From Nocardioides sp. AX2bis (GTDB taxonomy: Bacteria > Actinomycetota > Actinomycetes > Propionibacteriales > Nocardioidaceae): DNA of 64,000 nucleotides. A program made the position numbers and the translations under genes. Shown piece by piece: positions 7,545 through 15,714 of the stretch (position 1 is the stretch's first letter; each line of letters opens with the position of its first letter). Location: the NCBI RefSeq assembly GCF_902506435.1, contig NZ_LR733215.1, positions 3,702,161 through 3,766,160 on the forward strand, given 5' to 3'. A model generated the notes under the pieces. That model made no database searches and was not told where the DNA came from. It was given only the letters and a program-made list of their open reading frames with translations.

Positions 7545-8606
7545 TCAGATCCCCGAGAACTCCCAGGCGATCGAGGTCCGGTACGTCTCCCCCGGTCGCA
7601 GCACCGCGGACGGCCAGCCCGGCTCGCCCTCGTGGTTCGGGGTGTCCGGGTGCAGCTGGGGCTCGAGCGCGAGCCCGTCGCCCTGGCGCAGCAGCGCGCC
7701 GTCGCGGCCGACGACGCTGCCGTCCAGGAAGTTGCCGGTGTAGACCTGCAGCCCGGGCTGGTCGGCGAGCAGCCGCAACCGGGTCCGCGTACGCGTCGAG
7801 ACGACCTCGGCGACGACCCGCTCGCCCTCGCCGTCGACGACCAGGTCGTGGTCGAGGCCCTGGCCGGCGGCGACCTGGGGGTGCGGGTCGCGGGCGACGT
7901 CGCCGACCCGACGCGGCTCGCGCAGGTCGAAGGGGGTGCCGTCCACGGGGGCGTGCTCGCCGAGCGGCACCCCGGTCGGGTCGACCGGGAGGAACGCCGA
8001 CGCGGGCACCCGCAGCTCGTGGTCGTCGACGCTGCCCCCACCGTCGAGGTTGACGTAGGCGTGCGTGCTGAGGTTGACCACCGTCGCCCGGTCCGTGGTG
8101 GCGGTGAGGGTCAGCCGGACGGTGTCGCCGTCGACCTCCCATCGCGCCTCGACCTGCACCGTGCCGGGGAAGCCCTGGTCGCCGTCGGGGCTGTCGAGGC
8201 GGAGCACGGCGTACGTCGGCGCGTCCTCGTCCGGCCCGACCTCGACGAGGTCCCACAGCCGCTGGTCGAAGCCGTCGGGCCCGCCGTGCAGGCTGTTGCC
8301 CCGGTCGTGGGCGCCGACCACGTGCACCTCGCCGTCGAGCTCGAACCGGCCCCGGGCGATCCGGTTGGCGTACCGCCCGACGACCGCGCCGACGTAGTCA
8401 CCGCCCGCGACGTAGGACGCGACGTCGGGGTAGCCGAGGACGACGTCGCGGCGCACGCCGTCACCGCCGGTGACGAGGAGGCGGTGGACGGTGGAGCCGA
8501 GGGTCAGCAGGTGCAGCTCCGCGCCGTCACCGGGGCCGCCCCCACCGCCCAGGACGACGCGGTGGACGGGGCGGCCGTCCGGGAGGGAGCCGAAGGTGTC
8601 GAGCAC
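7545..8606 (-). CDS. galM: Aldose 1-epimerase (galactose mutarotase)
   Basis: The 353-residue cytoplasmic enzyme interconverts alpha and beta anomers of aldoses. Family features are GRYANRIARGRF near residue 80, NSLHGGPDGFD with the catalytic-region His, STHAYVNLDG with the second His, and NFLDGS followed by the C-terminal ALEPQLHPDTPN segment containing the catalytic Glu. The length is typical. The GTG start at 8606 is 6 bases after a TAGCGT -10 box, indicating a leaderless message. It stands alone, 38 bases before the tRNA-Ser gene on the same strand. No galactose operon is nearby. Confidence 0.93.
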   Translation of the reverse strand: MLDTFGSLPDGRPVHRVVLGGGGGPGDGAELHLLTLGSTVHRLLVTGGDGVRRDVVLGYPDVASYVAGGDYVGAVVGRYANRIARGRFELDGEVHVVGAHDRGNSLHGGPDGFDQRLWDLVEVGPDEDAPTYAVLRLDSPDGDQGFPGTVQVEARWEVDGDTVRLTLTATTDRATVVNLSTHAYVNLDGGGSVDDHELRVPASAFLPVDPTGVPLGEHAPVDGTPFDLREPRRVGDVARDPHPQVAAGQGLDHDLVVDGEGERVVAEVVSTRTRTRLRLLADQPGLQVYTGNFLDGSVVGRDGALLRQGDGLALEPQLHPDTPNHEGEPGWPSAVLRPGETYRTSIAWEFSGI

Positions 8607-8612
8607 CCGAGG

Positions 8613-8618
8613 ACGCTA
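8613..8618 (-). promoter_or_regulatory. -10 box TAGCGT of galM
   Basis: TAGCGT on the minus strand lies 6 bases before GTG 8606, a leaderless arrangement. Confidence 0.5.
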
Positions 8619-8730
8619 ACAGCGCGCTCGGTGCCGCAGGTACTAGGACCTTCGACCATCTGGGAACTGTGACCGGCGGTGTCGGAGCCTGGTGCCCCGC
8701 CCCACCCCCGTCGTTCACAGGAGCCCCTCG

Positions 8731-9633
8731 ATGACCACCACCCCCGCCCCCCGCCGCACCCGGCGGACCGCCTCCGCGGCGGCCGCGATCGCGCTCACCA
8801 CGCTGTCCCTGCTCGCCCCCGCGTCGCAGGCCGCCGCCCGGAACGGCGGCGGTGAGGGCGAGACCGAGGGCGGCGGCTCGAAGGTGGCGGCGGGCAACTA
8901 CGCGGTCACCGTGAACGGCCGGACCTACGACCCCGCCCCGGGCAAGGACCTGCGGCTGGACAAGGTCGCGACGACCACCCCGATCACCGTGTCCGGGCGG
9001 AACACCTCCTTCACGATCGACCCGACCACGCTGGGCGTCTACGACTACACGCTCACGGGCGCCTCGGCGCCGGACCGGATGGTCACCCGCCCCACGGTCG
9101 TCTTCGCCTCCAAGGTGCCCGTCCTGACGGCCGCGCAGCGTCGCTCGCCCTCGCTGACGCGCCTGGAGGTCCGCGACGGCTCCCTGGTCGCCATCCTCGG
9201 CGTGGCCGGCGGCAAGCTCAAGGTCCAGGCCAAGGACGCGCCGCAGGGCGGCATCTTCCAGATGGAGCCGGAGTTCGGCTCGGACGTCGAGGTCGTGCAC
9301 ACCCTCGGCCCGGAGCTCTTCTACTTCGTCAACCCCTACACCTCGAAGATCAACTTCGGGGACGGCACCCCGGCGGTCACCACCGGAGACGGCGCGCACC
9401 AGATGCTGCTGGGCAAGGACAGCCCGCAGGTGGCCACCAAGCTCGCCCAGACCGCCACCACCACCCGGTGGTCGGTGGCCTCCGGCGGCCGGATGGGCGG
9501 GGTGCTGGGCGAGGACGCGGTCGAGCTCTCCCAGGGGGCGACGAGCTGCACGAGCCAGTGCCAGGCGCAGAACCGGATCCGTGGCTCCGTCCCGGTGCCG
9601 CCCGACCCGACCGACCCCACCCCCCTGCCCTGA
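8731..9633 (+). CDS. Secreted protein of unknown function
   Basis: The protein has 300 residues. The N-terminus has paired arginines (PRRTRRTASA) and a hydrophobic segment ending ASQAAA at about residue 38, a Sec or possibly Tat signal peptide. The mature part has beta-strand-like repeats (VAAGNYAVTVNGRTYDP, RNTSFTIDPTTLGVYDYTL). Near the C-terminus are two cysteines (SCTSQCQAQNR) and a Pro/Asp tail. I recognise no named domain. The ATG at 8731 has CAGGAG about 8 bases upstream. It precedes a two-component system on the same strand by 65 bases, so that system could sense or control it, but nothing in the sequence proves this. Confidence 0.75.
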   Translation: MTTTPAPRRTRRTASAAAAIALTTLSLLAPASQAAARNGGGEGETEGGGSKVAAGNYAVTVNGRTYDPAPGKDLRLDKVATTTPITVSGRNTSFTIDPTTLGVYDYTLTGASAPDRMVTRPTVVFASKVPVLTAAQRRSPSLTRLEVRDGSLVAILGVAGGKLKVQAKDAPQGGIFQMEPEFGSDVEVVHTLGPELFYFVNPYTSKINFGDGTPAVTTGDGAHQMLLGKDSPQVATKLAQTATTTRWSVASGGRMGGVLGEDAVELSQGATSCTSQCQAQNRIRGSVPVPPDPTDPTPLP

Positions 9634-9698
9634 TCACAGGCAGCCACCCGCAGCGGGCGCCGGGCGGGCCGGCGGAGGACGAGACCGATACTGGGTCC

Positions 9699-11087
9699 AT
9701 GGTCCCCTCCGCCGGTCCGCCCTGGCGGCGTCTCTCCGAGCGCCGCACGGCGCCCCGGACGCCCGACGGGGTCGTCCGCCCGGCGCGGGTCTACGCCGGG
9801 GTCGTCGTCGCCACCCTGACCGTGCTGGTCGCGGTCGCGGTGGTCGGCGCCTGGGCGGCCCAGCGCGAGGGCGAGGCCGAGGGCGTGGTCGGCACGGCGC
9901 GACGTACCGAGATCCTCGCCGACGCCGTCGTCGAGCCGGCGCTGACAGACGGTGTCCTCACCCAGGAGCCCCGCGCCCTGGAGCGGCTGGACCGCAGCGT
10001 GCGCGAGCACGTGATCAGCGACGACGTCGTCCGCGTGAAGCTGTGGTCGGCCGACGGCACCGTCCTGTACTCCGACGAGCCGGCGCTGGTCGGTCGCCGC
10101 TTCGGCCTCGACGAGGAGGAGCGCGAGGCCATCGCCGACGGGGCCGACGGTCAGGGCACCGGGGCCGAGGTGAGCGACCTCGACGCCGAGGAGAACGTCT
10201 ACGAGCGGGGCCGCGGCAAGCTCCTCGAGGTCTACCACCCGGTCCGGACCCCGGGTGGCGAGGTGCTGCTGTTCGAGACCTACGCGCCCTACGCGCTGGT
10301 CACCGATCGCGGCGACGAGATCTGGCGCGGGTTCACCGCCATCGTGGTCGGGAGCCTGGTGGCCCTGATGCTGCTCCTGCTGCCGGTCGTCTGGCGGCTC
10401 CTCGACCACCTCCGCCGGGGTCGCGACGAGCGCGAGCTGCTGCTCCGCACCGCCCTGGACGCCTCGGACGCCGAGCGGCGCCGGATCGCGGCGACCCTCC
10501 ACGACGGGCCGGTGCAGGAGCTCGCCGCGACGTCGTTCGTCGTCAGCAGCGCCGCCCGCCGGGCCGAGGCGTCGGGCGACCCCGACCTCGCCGACTCGCT
10601 CGCGGGCGCCGCGGACGCCGTCCGGGCCGGGATCGGGGGCCTGCGGTCGCTGCTGGTCGACATCTACCCCGCGAGCCTCACCGGGGTGGGCCTCGGCCCG
10701 GCGCTGGCCGACCTCACCGTCGGCCTCGAGGCCCACGGCGTCACGACCAGCCTCGACGTGGACCCGGCGGCCGCCGAGGCCCTCACCGCGGAGCAGTCCC
10801 GGCTGGTCTTCCAGGTCGCCCGGGAGACGCTGCGCAACACCACCCGGCACGCCCGCGCCCAGGCCGTGTCGGTCACCCTGGGCGCCGCCGACCCCGACGC
10901 CGCGGCAGAGCTGCTCGTGGTCGACGACGGCGTGGGCTTCGACGTGGACGAGACGCTGCACCGTCCGGCCCCCGGTCACTTCGGCGTCCGCACCCTGGTC
11001 GACGCCGCCGCGCACCAGGGGGCCGGCCTCGACGTCCAGACCGGGTCCTCCGGCACCACCTGGCGACTGACCGTGCCGTGGTCGTGA
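9699..11087 (+). CDS. Sensor histidine kinase, NarL/DesK type
   Basis: This 462-residue membrane kinase has helix 1 at about residues 31-54, an extracytoplasmic sensor of about 155 residues, and helix 2 at 211-234. A HisKA_3 dimerisation domain follows with ERRRIAATLHDGPVQ (phospho-acceptor His268), then an HATPase_c domain with N-box ETLRNTTRHA and G-box DDGVGFD. The sensor domain is not a family I recognise; it contains LWSADGTVLYSDEP, as seen in double-CACHE-like sensors. The ATG at 9699 sits 6 bases after GATACT, possibly leaderless. The response regulator start overlaps its stop by 4 bases. Confidence 0.92.
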   Translation: MVPSAGPPWRRLSERRTAPRTPDGVVRPARVYAGVVVATLTVLVAVAVVGAWAAQREGEAEGVVGTARRTEILADAVVEPALTDGVLTQEPRALERLDRSVREHVISDDVVRVKLWSADGTVLYSDEPALVGRRFGLDEEEREAIADGADGQGTGAEVSDLDAEENVYERGRGKLLEVYHPVRTPGGEVLLFETYAPYALVTDRGDEIWRGFTAIVVGSLVALMLLLLPVVWRLLDHLRRGRDERELLLRTALDASDAERRRIAATLHDGPVQELAATSFVVSSAARRAEASGDPDLADSLAGAADAVRAGIGGLRSLLVDIYPASLTGVGLGPALADLTVGLEAHGVTTSLDVDPAAAEALTAEQSRLVFQVARETLRNTTRHARAQAVSVTLGAADPDAAAELLVVDDGVGFDVDETLHRPAPGHFGVRTLVDAAAHQGAGLDVQTGSSGTTWRLTVPWS

Positions 11088-11725
11088 GCAGGGCGCACCG
11101 GGTCCTCGTCGTCGACGACCACCGCCTCGTCCGTGCGGGCCTGGCCGGGCTGGTCGACGACGACCCGGGGCTCGAGGTCTGCGGTCAGGCCGCGGACGGC
11201 GCCGAGGCGGTCGACCTGGTCACCGAGCTGCGGCCCGACGTGGTGCTGATGGACCTCTCGATGCCGGTGATGGACGGCGTCGAGGCCACCCTGGCCGTCC
11301 TGGCCCTCCGGCCCCAGACCCGGGTCCTCGTGCTGACCAGCTTCGCCGAGCACGACCGGGTGCGCGAGGCGCTGGCGGCCGGCGCCGTCGGCTACCTGCT
11401 CAAGGACTCCGAGCCCGGGGCCCTGCTCGCCGCCGTCCGCGCGGCGGCCGACGGTCAGGTCCCGCTCGACCCGCGCGTCGCCGCGGCGCTGCTGCCCGGT
11501 GCGCGCCCCAGGACCCCCGTGGACCACCTCGAGGGGCTCAGCCGCCGCGAGCGCGAGGTGCTGGCCCTGGTCGGCGAGGGCCTGGCCAACAAGCAGATCG
11601 CCCGACGCCTCGGGATCACCGAGCGGACGGTCAAGGCGCACGTCGGCAGCATCTTCCGCCGGATCGGCGTCGCCGACCGGACCAGCGCCGCGCTGTGGGC
11701 GCGGGACCACCTGCGGCCGGACTGA
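11084..11725 (+). CDS. Response regulator, NarL/LuxR type
   Basis: The protein has 213 residues. The receiver domain has acidic pair Asp11/Asp12, phospho-acceptor Asp57 (VVLMDLSMP) and Lys in YLLKDSEPG. The C-terminal LuxR-type helix-turn-helix reads LSRREREVLALVGEGLANKQ followed by IARRLGITERTVKAHV. The start GTG overlaps the kinase stop in GTGA, so the two are made together. GTG at 11078 is an alternative two codons earlier. Its targets are unknown; the upstream secreted-protein gene is the nearest candidate. Confidence 0.94.
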   Translation: MSRAHRVLVVDDHRLVRAGLAGLVDDDPGLEVCGQAADGAEAVDLVTELRPDVVLMDLSMPVMDGVEATLAVLALRPQTRVLVLTSFAEHDRVREALAAGAVGYLLKDSEPGALLAAVRAAADGQVPLDPRVAAALLPGARPRTPVDHLEGLSRREREVLALVGEGLANKQIARRLGITERTVKAHVGSIFRRIGVADRTSAALWARDHLRPD

Positions 11726-11806
11726 GCGTCGCGCGACCGCGCCGCCAGGGAGCCCCAGCGGGACGAACGCGCCCACGGGCGCTGCCGGTGCGGTAGAAGG
11801 ACTCCC

Positions 11807-12277
11807 ATGAGCCAGTACCCGAGCCCCGTCCCCCCGGCCGACTCGACGGGGCCGCGCGCGGACGCCTCGGCCGGGCTGCGCGTCGGGGCGCTCGCCCTGG
11901 ACACCCTGCTGGTGATGGTGCCGCTCTTCGTGGTCTCGGCGCTGCTGTTCGGGGAGAGCCAGGCCGGGGACGGCGGGGCGAGCCTGTCGCTGAGCGGGCT
12001 GCCGTTCCTGCTGACCGTCCTCGTGGCGGCGGTCTACTTCTTCGCCTGCGAGCTCGCCTGGGGACAGACCCTGGGCAAGAGGCTGGTCGGCATCCGCGTG
12101 GTCTCCGAGAAGGGTCCGCAGCGCACCGCCGGGCAGGTGCTCGTACGGACGCTGCTGCGCGTGGTCGACGGGTTCGCGTTCTACCTGGTCGCGTTCGTCG
12201 CGGTGCTGGCCAGCCCGAAGAACCAGCGGCTCGGCGACATGGCGGCCTCGACGCGGGTGGTCCGGACGAGCCGGTAG
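11807..12277 (+). CDS. RDD family membrane protein
   Basis: The protein has 156 residues. After about 25 Pro/Ser-rich residues comes the RDD domain: LRVGALALDTLLVMVPLFVV as helix 1, a second helix LPFLLTVLVAAVYFFACELAW, the conserved GQTLGKRLVGIRVV, a third helix and a final KNQRLGDMAASTRVV. The canonical first Arg-Asp-Asp is represented by R...LD. Such proteins are small inner-membrane proteins of mostly unknown function, some linked to ion transport. AGAAGGA at 11795-11801 precedes the ATG by 5 bases. Confidence 0.85.
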   Translation: MSQYPSPVPPADSTGPRADASAGLRVGALALDTLLVMVPLFVVSALLFGESQAGDGGASLSLSGLPFLLTVLVAAVYFFACELAWGQTLGKRLVGIRVVSEKGPQRTAGQVLVRTLLRVVDGFAFYLVAFVAVLASPKNQRLGDMAASTRVVRTSR

Positions 12278-12338
12278 GTCGCGCGAGGCAACCGGATGGG
12301 CCGCCCACCTCGTTCCTCACGCATGGAGCGAGCAGCAG

Positions 12339-12863
12339 ATGCGTGACGAGGCGGCGTTCGTCGAGTTCGCCGAGGCGGTGCGCGGACGGCTGCGCCGCAC
12401 GGCGTACCTGATGTGCGGCGACTGGGACCGTGCCTCGGACCACGTCCAGGAGGGCCTGATCCGGGTCTACGTCGCCTGGCCGCGGCTGACGAGGGCCGGG
12501 GGCGAGTACGCCTACGCCCGCAAGGCGGTGACCAGCGCGTTCCTCGACAGCGCCCGGCGACGCTCGAGCACCGAGGTGCTCACCGAGCACGACCGTGACG
12601 TGCCCTCGGGCCACGACCTCGCGGGGTCCGTGGCCGAGCGGGCGGCGTTGATGTCGGCCCTGGCCGACCTGCCGCCGCGGCAGCGGGCGTGCGTGGTGCT
12701 GCGGTTCTTCGAGGACCTGAGCGTCGCCGACACCGCCGCGCTCCTGAGATGCACCGAGGGGACGGTGAAGAGCCAGACGTCCCGTGCGCTGGCCTCGCTC
12801 CGGACCATGTTCGACGCCGCGCCGACCGGCGGGCTCACGACCGAAGGAGCGACATCGTGGTGA
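12339..12863 (+). CDS. ECF RNA polymerase sigma factor, SigE/SigM-like family
   Basis: The protein has 174 residues. Region 2 (about residues 8-75) includes AYLMCGDWDRASDHVQEGLI and VYVAWPRL. Region 4 (about 105-165) includes LPPRQRACVVLRFFEDLSV and the helix-turn-helix TAALLRCTEGTVKSQTSRAL. This is the short actinobacterial SigE-type ECF group often paired with a downstream membrane protein. The downstream gene overlaps its 3' end, which fits co-expression with a regulator or effector. The ribosome site before ATG 12339 is weak. Confidence 0.9.
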   Translation: MRDEAAFVEFAEAVRGRLRRTAYLMCGDWDRASDHVQEGLIRVYVAWPRLTRAGGEYAYARKAVTSAFLDSARRRSSTEVLTEHDRDVPSGHDLAGSVAERAALMSALADLPPRQRACVVLRFFEDLSVADTAALLRCTEGTVKSQTSRALASLRTMFDAAPTGGLTTEGATSW

Positions 12864-14191
12864 ACGACCTGGCCGACCTGCTGCGCGAGAGCGCGGCGTC
12901 CGCGCCCGACGACCGTCTGGACACCGACACCCTCCTGGCCGGCGGCCGCCGCCGCGTCCGACGTCGCCGCCTCGGCGTCGTCGGCGGTACGGCGCTGGCC
13001 ACCGCCGCGGTCGTGGCCGCGACCTCGCTGCTGGGCGCGGAGTCCCCGCCACCCGACCTGGTCGCTGCGGGCGTGCCCGCGCCGGACGCGCCGACGCTGC
13101 GGCTGGCCGACGCCGTCGCGGCGACCGAGGGCGAGGACTACCGGATCCTGGCGTCCCACACGAACGAGAACCTGAACCGGGACAACGGGCAGTACTTCGA
13201 CGGCGTGACCGACGACGGCCGGCTCCTGTTCCGCGACGGGCCCCGGCTGGGCCAGCGCTTCCCCCGGTTCGCCCTCCAGGACCCCGCCACCGGCGAGAAG
13301 GACTGGCTGCCCGACCTCGAGGTGGAGGCCCAGACCAGCGCGGTCGAGCTCGGGACGGACCGGCTCGTGCTGCTCTCCGGTCGCGGCGGGATGGAGACGA
13401 CGACCCTGGTCGCGCACTCCTTCGACCGCACCGCCCGGGAGTGGACCTCGACGACCTGGCCCGACCTGCCGCGGGTCGACGCCTGGTTCGGGGCGCAGGT
13501 CGGCCCCGACGGCCGGCTCTACGTGCCGGTGCCGGCCACCCAGGGCCAGCCCCCGGAGGGCGGCTGGCCGACGTCGCCGGACGGGGACGCCGAGGACGCC
13601 GACGCCGAGGGCGACACGTACCGGTTGTGGTCGGTCTCGCTCACCGACCCCGCCGACGTCCGGGACGAGGAGCTGACCGTGGGGTCCCTGGCCTTCACCG
13701 ACGACACGATGGTGTGGACCGACTCCACGAACGGCGCCGCCGGGCAGGTGCACGTGCGGGACCTGGCGACCGGGAAGGAGTCGGCCTTCGACCCCCGCTC
13801 CGGGGAGCGCTGCAACCTGCTGAGCTTCGGCGCGGCCGGCGACAAGGTCGTGATGGGCCAGTACTGCGGCACCTACGACGGCGGCGTGCGCGACGACCGC
13901 GTCCAGGTGCTCGACACCGACGGCGACCAGGTGACCACGCTGCAGGGCAGCGGCGTCGAGGGGTCGCTGACCTCGGTGGGCGGCGAGGGCATCGTGACGA
14001 TCACGTCGTACGAGCGGGGCGGCGCCGGGACCTATGTGTACGACCTCGGGACGAACGAGCTGCTGCGGATCTCCGACGAGGTCTCGTCGTGGGCCACCAG
14101 CGGTCCGACGCTGGACGGGCAGTTCCTGTGGAACACCCCCGAGAACGGCAACGCCGGGATGACCCAGCACCTCGGTCAGCTGGTGGACTGA
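12857..14191 (+). CDS. Membrane-anchored beta-propeller-like protein coupled to the ECF sigma factor
   Basis: The protein has 444 residues. A cytoplasmic N-terminus (about 40 residues: NDLADLLRESAASAPDDRLD) is followed by an Arg-rich stop and one membrane helix (LGVVGGTALATAAVVAATSLL, about residues 42-62). The remainder is an extracytoplasmic region with repeated strand motifs (QVGPDGRLYVPVP, TVGSLAFTDDTMVW, GAAGDKVVMG) suggesting a beta-propeller. The layout resembles membrane partners of SigE-type ECF factors, but I see no ZAS anti-sigma motif. GAAGGAG at 12842-12848 favours GTG 12857; GTG 12860 would give a GTGA overlap with the sigma stop. Confidence 0.75.
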   Translation: MVNDLADLLRESAASAPDDRLDTDTLLAGGRRRVRRRRLGVVGGTALATAAVVAATSLLGAESPPPDLVAAGVPAPDAPTLRLADAVAATEGEDYRILASHTNENLNRDNGQYFDGVTDDGRLLFRDGPRLGQRFPRFALQDPATGEKDWLPDLEVEAQTSAVELGTDRLVLLSGRGGMETTTLVAHSFDRTAREWTSTTWPDLPRVDAWFGAQVGPDGRLYVPVPATQGQPPEGGWPTSPDGDAEDADAEGDTYRLWSVSLTDPADVRDEELTVGSLAFTDDTMVWTDSTNGAAGQVHVRDLATGKESAFDPRSGERCNLLSFGAAGDKVVMGQYCGTYDGGVRDDRVQVLDTDGDQVTTLQGSGVEGSLTSVGGEGIVTITSYERGGAGTYVYDLGTNELLRISDEVSSWATSGPTLDGQFLWNTPENGNAGMTQHLGQLVD

Positions 14192-14244
14192 GGCGGGCGC
14201 GTCGGCGGGCGCGTCGGCGGGCGGGGACTTGTCGGGCAGGTTCT

Positions 14245-14305
14245 GAACATGTCGGCCTTTGCAAAGGCCGACATGTTCGGAAGTCCCCGGTCGGCCGGGG
14301 ACTTC
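14245..14305. repeat. Dispersed double-hairpin repeat, copy 1
   Basis: Two adjacent palindromes form this element. 14245-14278 is a perfect 34-base palindrome with CCTTTGCAAAGG at its centre. 14280-14305 is an 11-bp stem with loop TCGG (GAAGTCCCCGG/CCGGGGACTTC). The same pair, in the same order, lies at 41527-41588. Here it sits 53 bases after one gene and 28 bases before the next, just upstream of a possible -10 box. Confidence 0.95.
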
Positions 14306-14332
14306 TGCACCCCCCTGGACCACAATCAGGGG

Positions 14333-15616
14333 GTGACCACCACGACCGGAACGACGCCCGCGGCCGAGGCCGCGCCCCCGACCCACAACTGGGCCGGCAA
14401 CCTGCGCTACGGCTTCACCCGGCACCTGCGCCCGCGCACCCTGACCGAGCTGCAGGAGCAGGTCGCGGCCGAGCCGCGGCTGCGCGTGATCGGCTCGCGG
14501 CACTCCTTCACCGCGATCACCGACGGGGACGTCGCGCTGAGCCTGGCCGGGCTCCCCGACGACGTCGAGGTCGACGTGGACGCGGGCACGGTGACCTGCT
14601 CGGGCGGCGCCACCTTCGGCGCGCTCGCGGCCTCCCTCGAGGCCCACGGGCTGGCCCTGGCGAACCTGGCCTCCCTGCCGCACATCTCGGTCGCCGGCGC
14701 GGTCGCGACCGGTACGCACGGCTCGGGCGCGGGGCTCGGCAACCTGGCCACGGCTGTTCGCGCGCTCACGTTCGTCACCGCCGACGGCGCGCTGCGTACC
14801 GTCACCCGCGGTGAGCCCGACTTCGCCGGTGCGGTCGTGCACCTCGGCGCGCTCGGGGTCGTCCACCGGGTCACCCTGGACGTGGAGCCGGCCTACGAGG
14901 TGGCTCAGACCGTGCACCCCGGCCTCGGCTGGGACGTCGCGGAGGAGCGGCTGCGCGAGGCGCTCGGCGCGGCGTACTCCGTCAGCCTCTTCACCGACTG
15001 GGGACCCGCCGGCGTCACCGCCTGGGTCAAGCGGCGGGTGGGGACTGACGCCCTGGCCGGCACGACCGGGGACTTCCTCGGCGTCCCGGCCGCCACCACG
15101 CCGCAGCACCCCGTGCCGGGCGAGGACCCCGTGGCCTGCACCGAGCAGCTCGGCGCGCCCGGTCCGTGGTCGGAGCGGCTGCCGCACTTCCGGATGGGGT
15201 TCACCCCGAGCAGCGGCGAGGAGATCCAGAGCGAGTGGCACGTGCCCGCCGAGCACGGGCCGGCCGCGGTCGCAGCCCTGCGCGGCGTCCACGCCGAGAT
15301 CGCACCGCTGCTGATGATCAGCGAGATCCGGGCCGTCGCGGCCGACGACCTCTGGCTCAGCCCGATGCAGGGCCGCGACACGGTCTCGCTGCACTTCACC
15401 TGGGTCCGCGACCAGGCCGGCGTCGAGGCCGCCGCCCGGGTGGTCGAGCAGGCGCTGTCGGCCTACGACCCCCGCCCGCACTGGGGCAAGCTCTACTCCC
15501 ACTCCCCCGCGGTGCTGGACTCCTACCCGCAGGCCGACGCGTTCCGCGCGCTGCGCGAGCGGTGGGACCCCGAGCACGTGTTCACCAACGCCTGGACCGC
15601 CCGGCTGCTCGACTGA
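14333..15616 (+). CDS. FAD-dependent alditol (xylitol) oxidase
   Basis: The 427-residue protein belongs to the VAO/PCMH flavoprotein family. The N-terminal FAD domain has RVIGSRHSFT and ISVAGAVATGTHGSG, where the SRHSF/TGTHGSG segment matches the flavin-linking His context of alditol oxidases. The C-terminal ALO-type domain ends with HWGKL and an RWDPEHVFTN-like tail. By family it oxidises xylitol or sorbitol to the aldose with release of H2O2. The length is close to Streptomyces AldO (about 420). The GTG at 14333 lies 6 bases after CACAAT, a possible leaderless start, and directly after the double-hairpin repeat. D-arabinono-lactone oxidase is the alternative name. Confidence 0.85.
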   Translation: MTTTTGTTPAAEAAPPTHNWAGNLRYGFTRHLRPRTLTELQEQVAAEPRLRVIGSRHSFTAITDGDVALSLAGLPDDVEVDVDAGTVTCSGGATFGALAASLEAHGLALANLASLPHISVAGAVATGTHGSGAGLGNLATAVRALTFVTADGALRTVTRGEPDFAGAVVHLGALGVVHRVTLDVEPAYEVAQTVHPGLGWDVAEERLREALGAAYSVSLFTDWGPAGVTAWVKRRVGTDALAGTTGDFLGVPAATTPQHPVPGEDPVACTEQLGAPGPWSERLPHFRMGFTPSSGEEIQSEWHVPAEHGPAAVAALRGVHAEIAPLLMISEIRAVAADDLWLSPMQGRDTVSLHFTWVRDQAGVEAAARVVEQALSAYDPRPHWGKLYSHSPAVLDSYPQADAFRALRERWDPEHVFTNAWTARLLD

Positions 15617-15639
15617 CGCCGACCGGGGCCGGGCAGGCC

Positions 15640-15693
15640 CGGGACGTCATCCGTCCGCACGCCCAGCAGCACCGCACAACGGATGACGTCCCG
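15640..15693. terminator. Bidirectional terminator-like hairpin, GGGACGTCATCCGT family
   Basis: CGGGACGTCATCCGT (15640-15654) pairs perfectly with 15679-15693 around a 24-base loop, between the convergent oxidase and MFS genes. The same 15-mer begins the repeat at 20058-20109. Confidence 0.75.
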
Positions 15694-15714
15694 CGGCCCC
15701 GGCCGGACGAGCAG

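Noticed and set aside
14249..14330. Short gene or N-terminal extension starting MSAFAKADMFGSP
   Set aside because: The codons lie wholly inside the double-hairpin repeat, and a similar peptide is read from the other copy. It reflects the palindrome, not a protein.
12512..15577. A 1000-codon minus-strand open frame across the sigma, membrane and oxidase genes
   Set aside because: It spans three well-supported plus-strand genes and intergenic palindromes, with no recognisable domain. It is a composition shadow.
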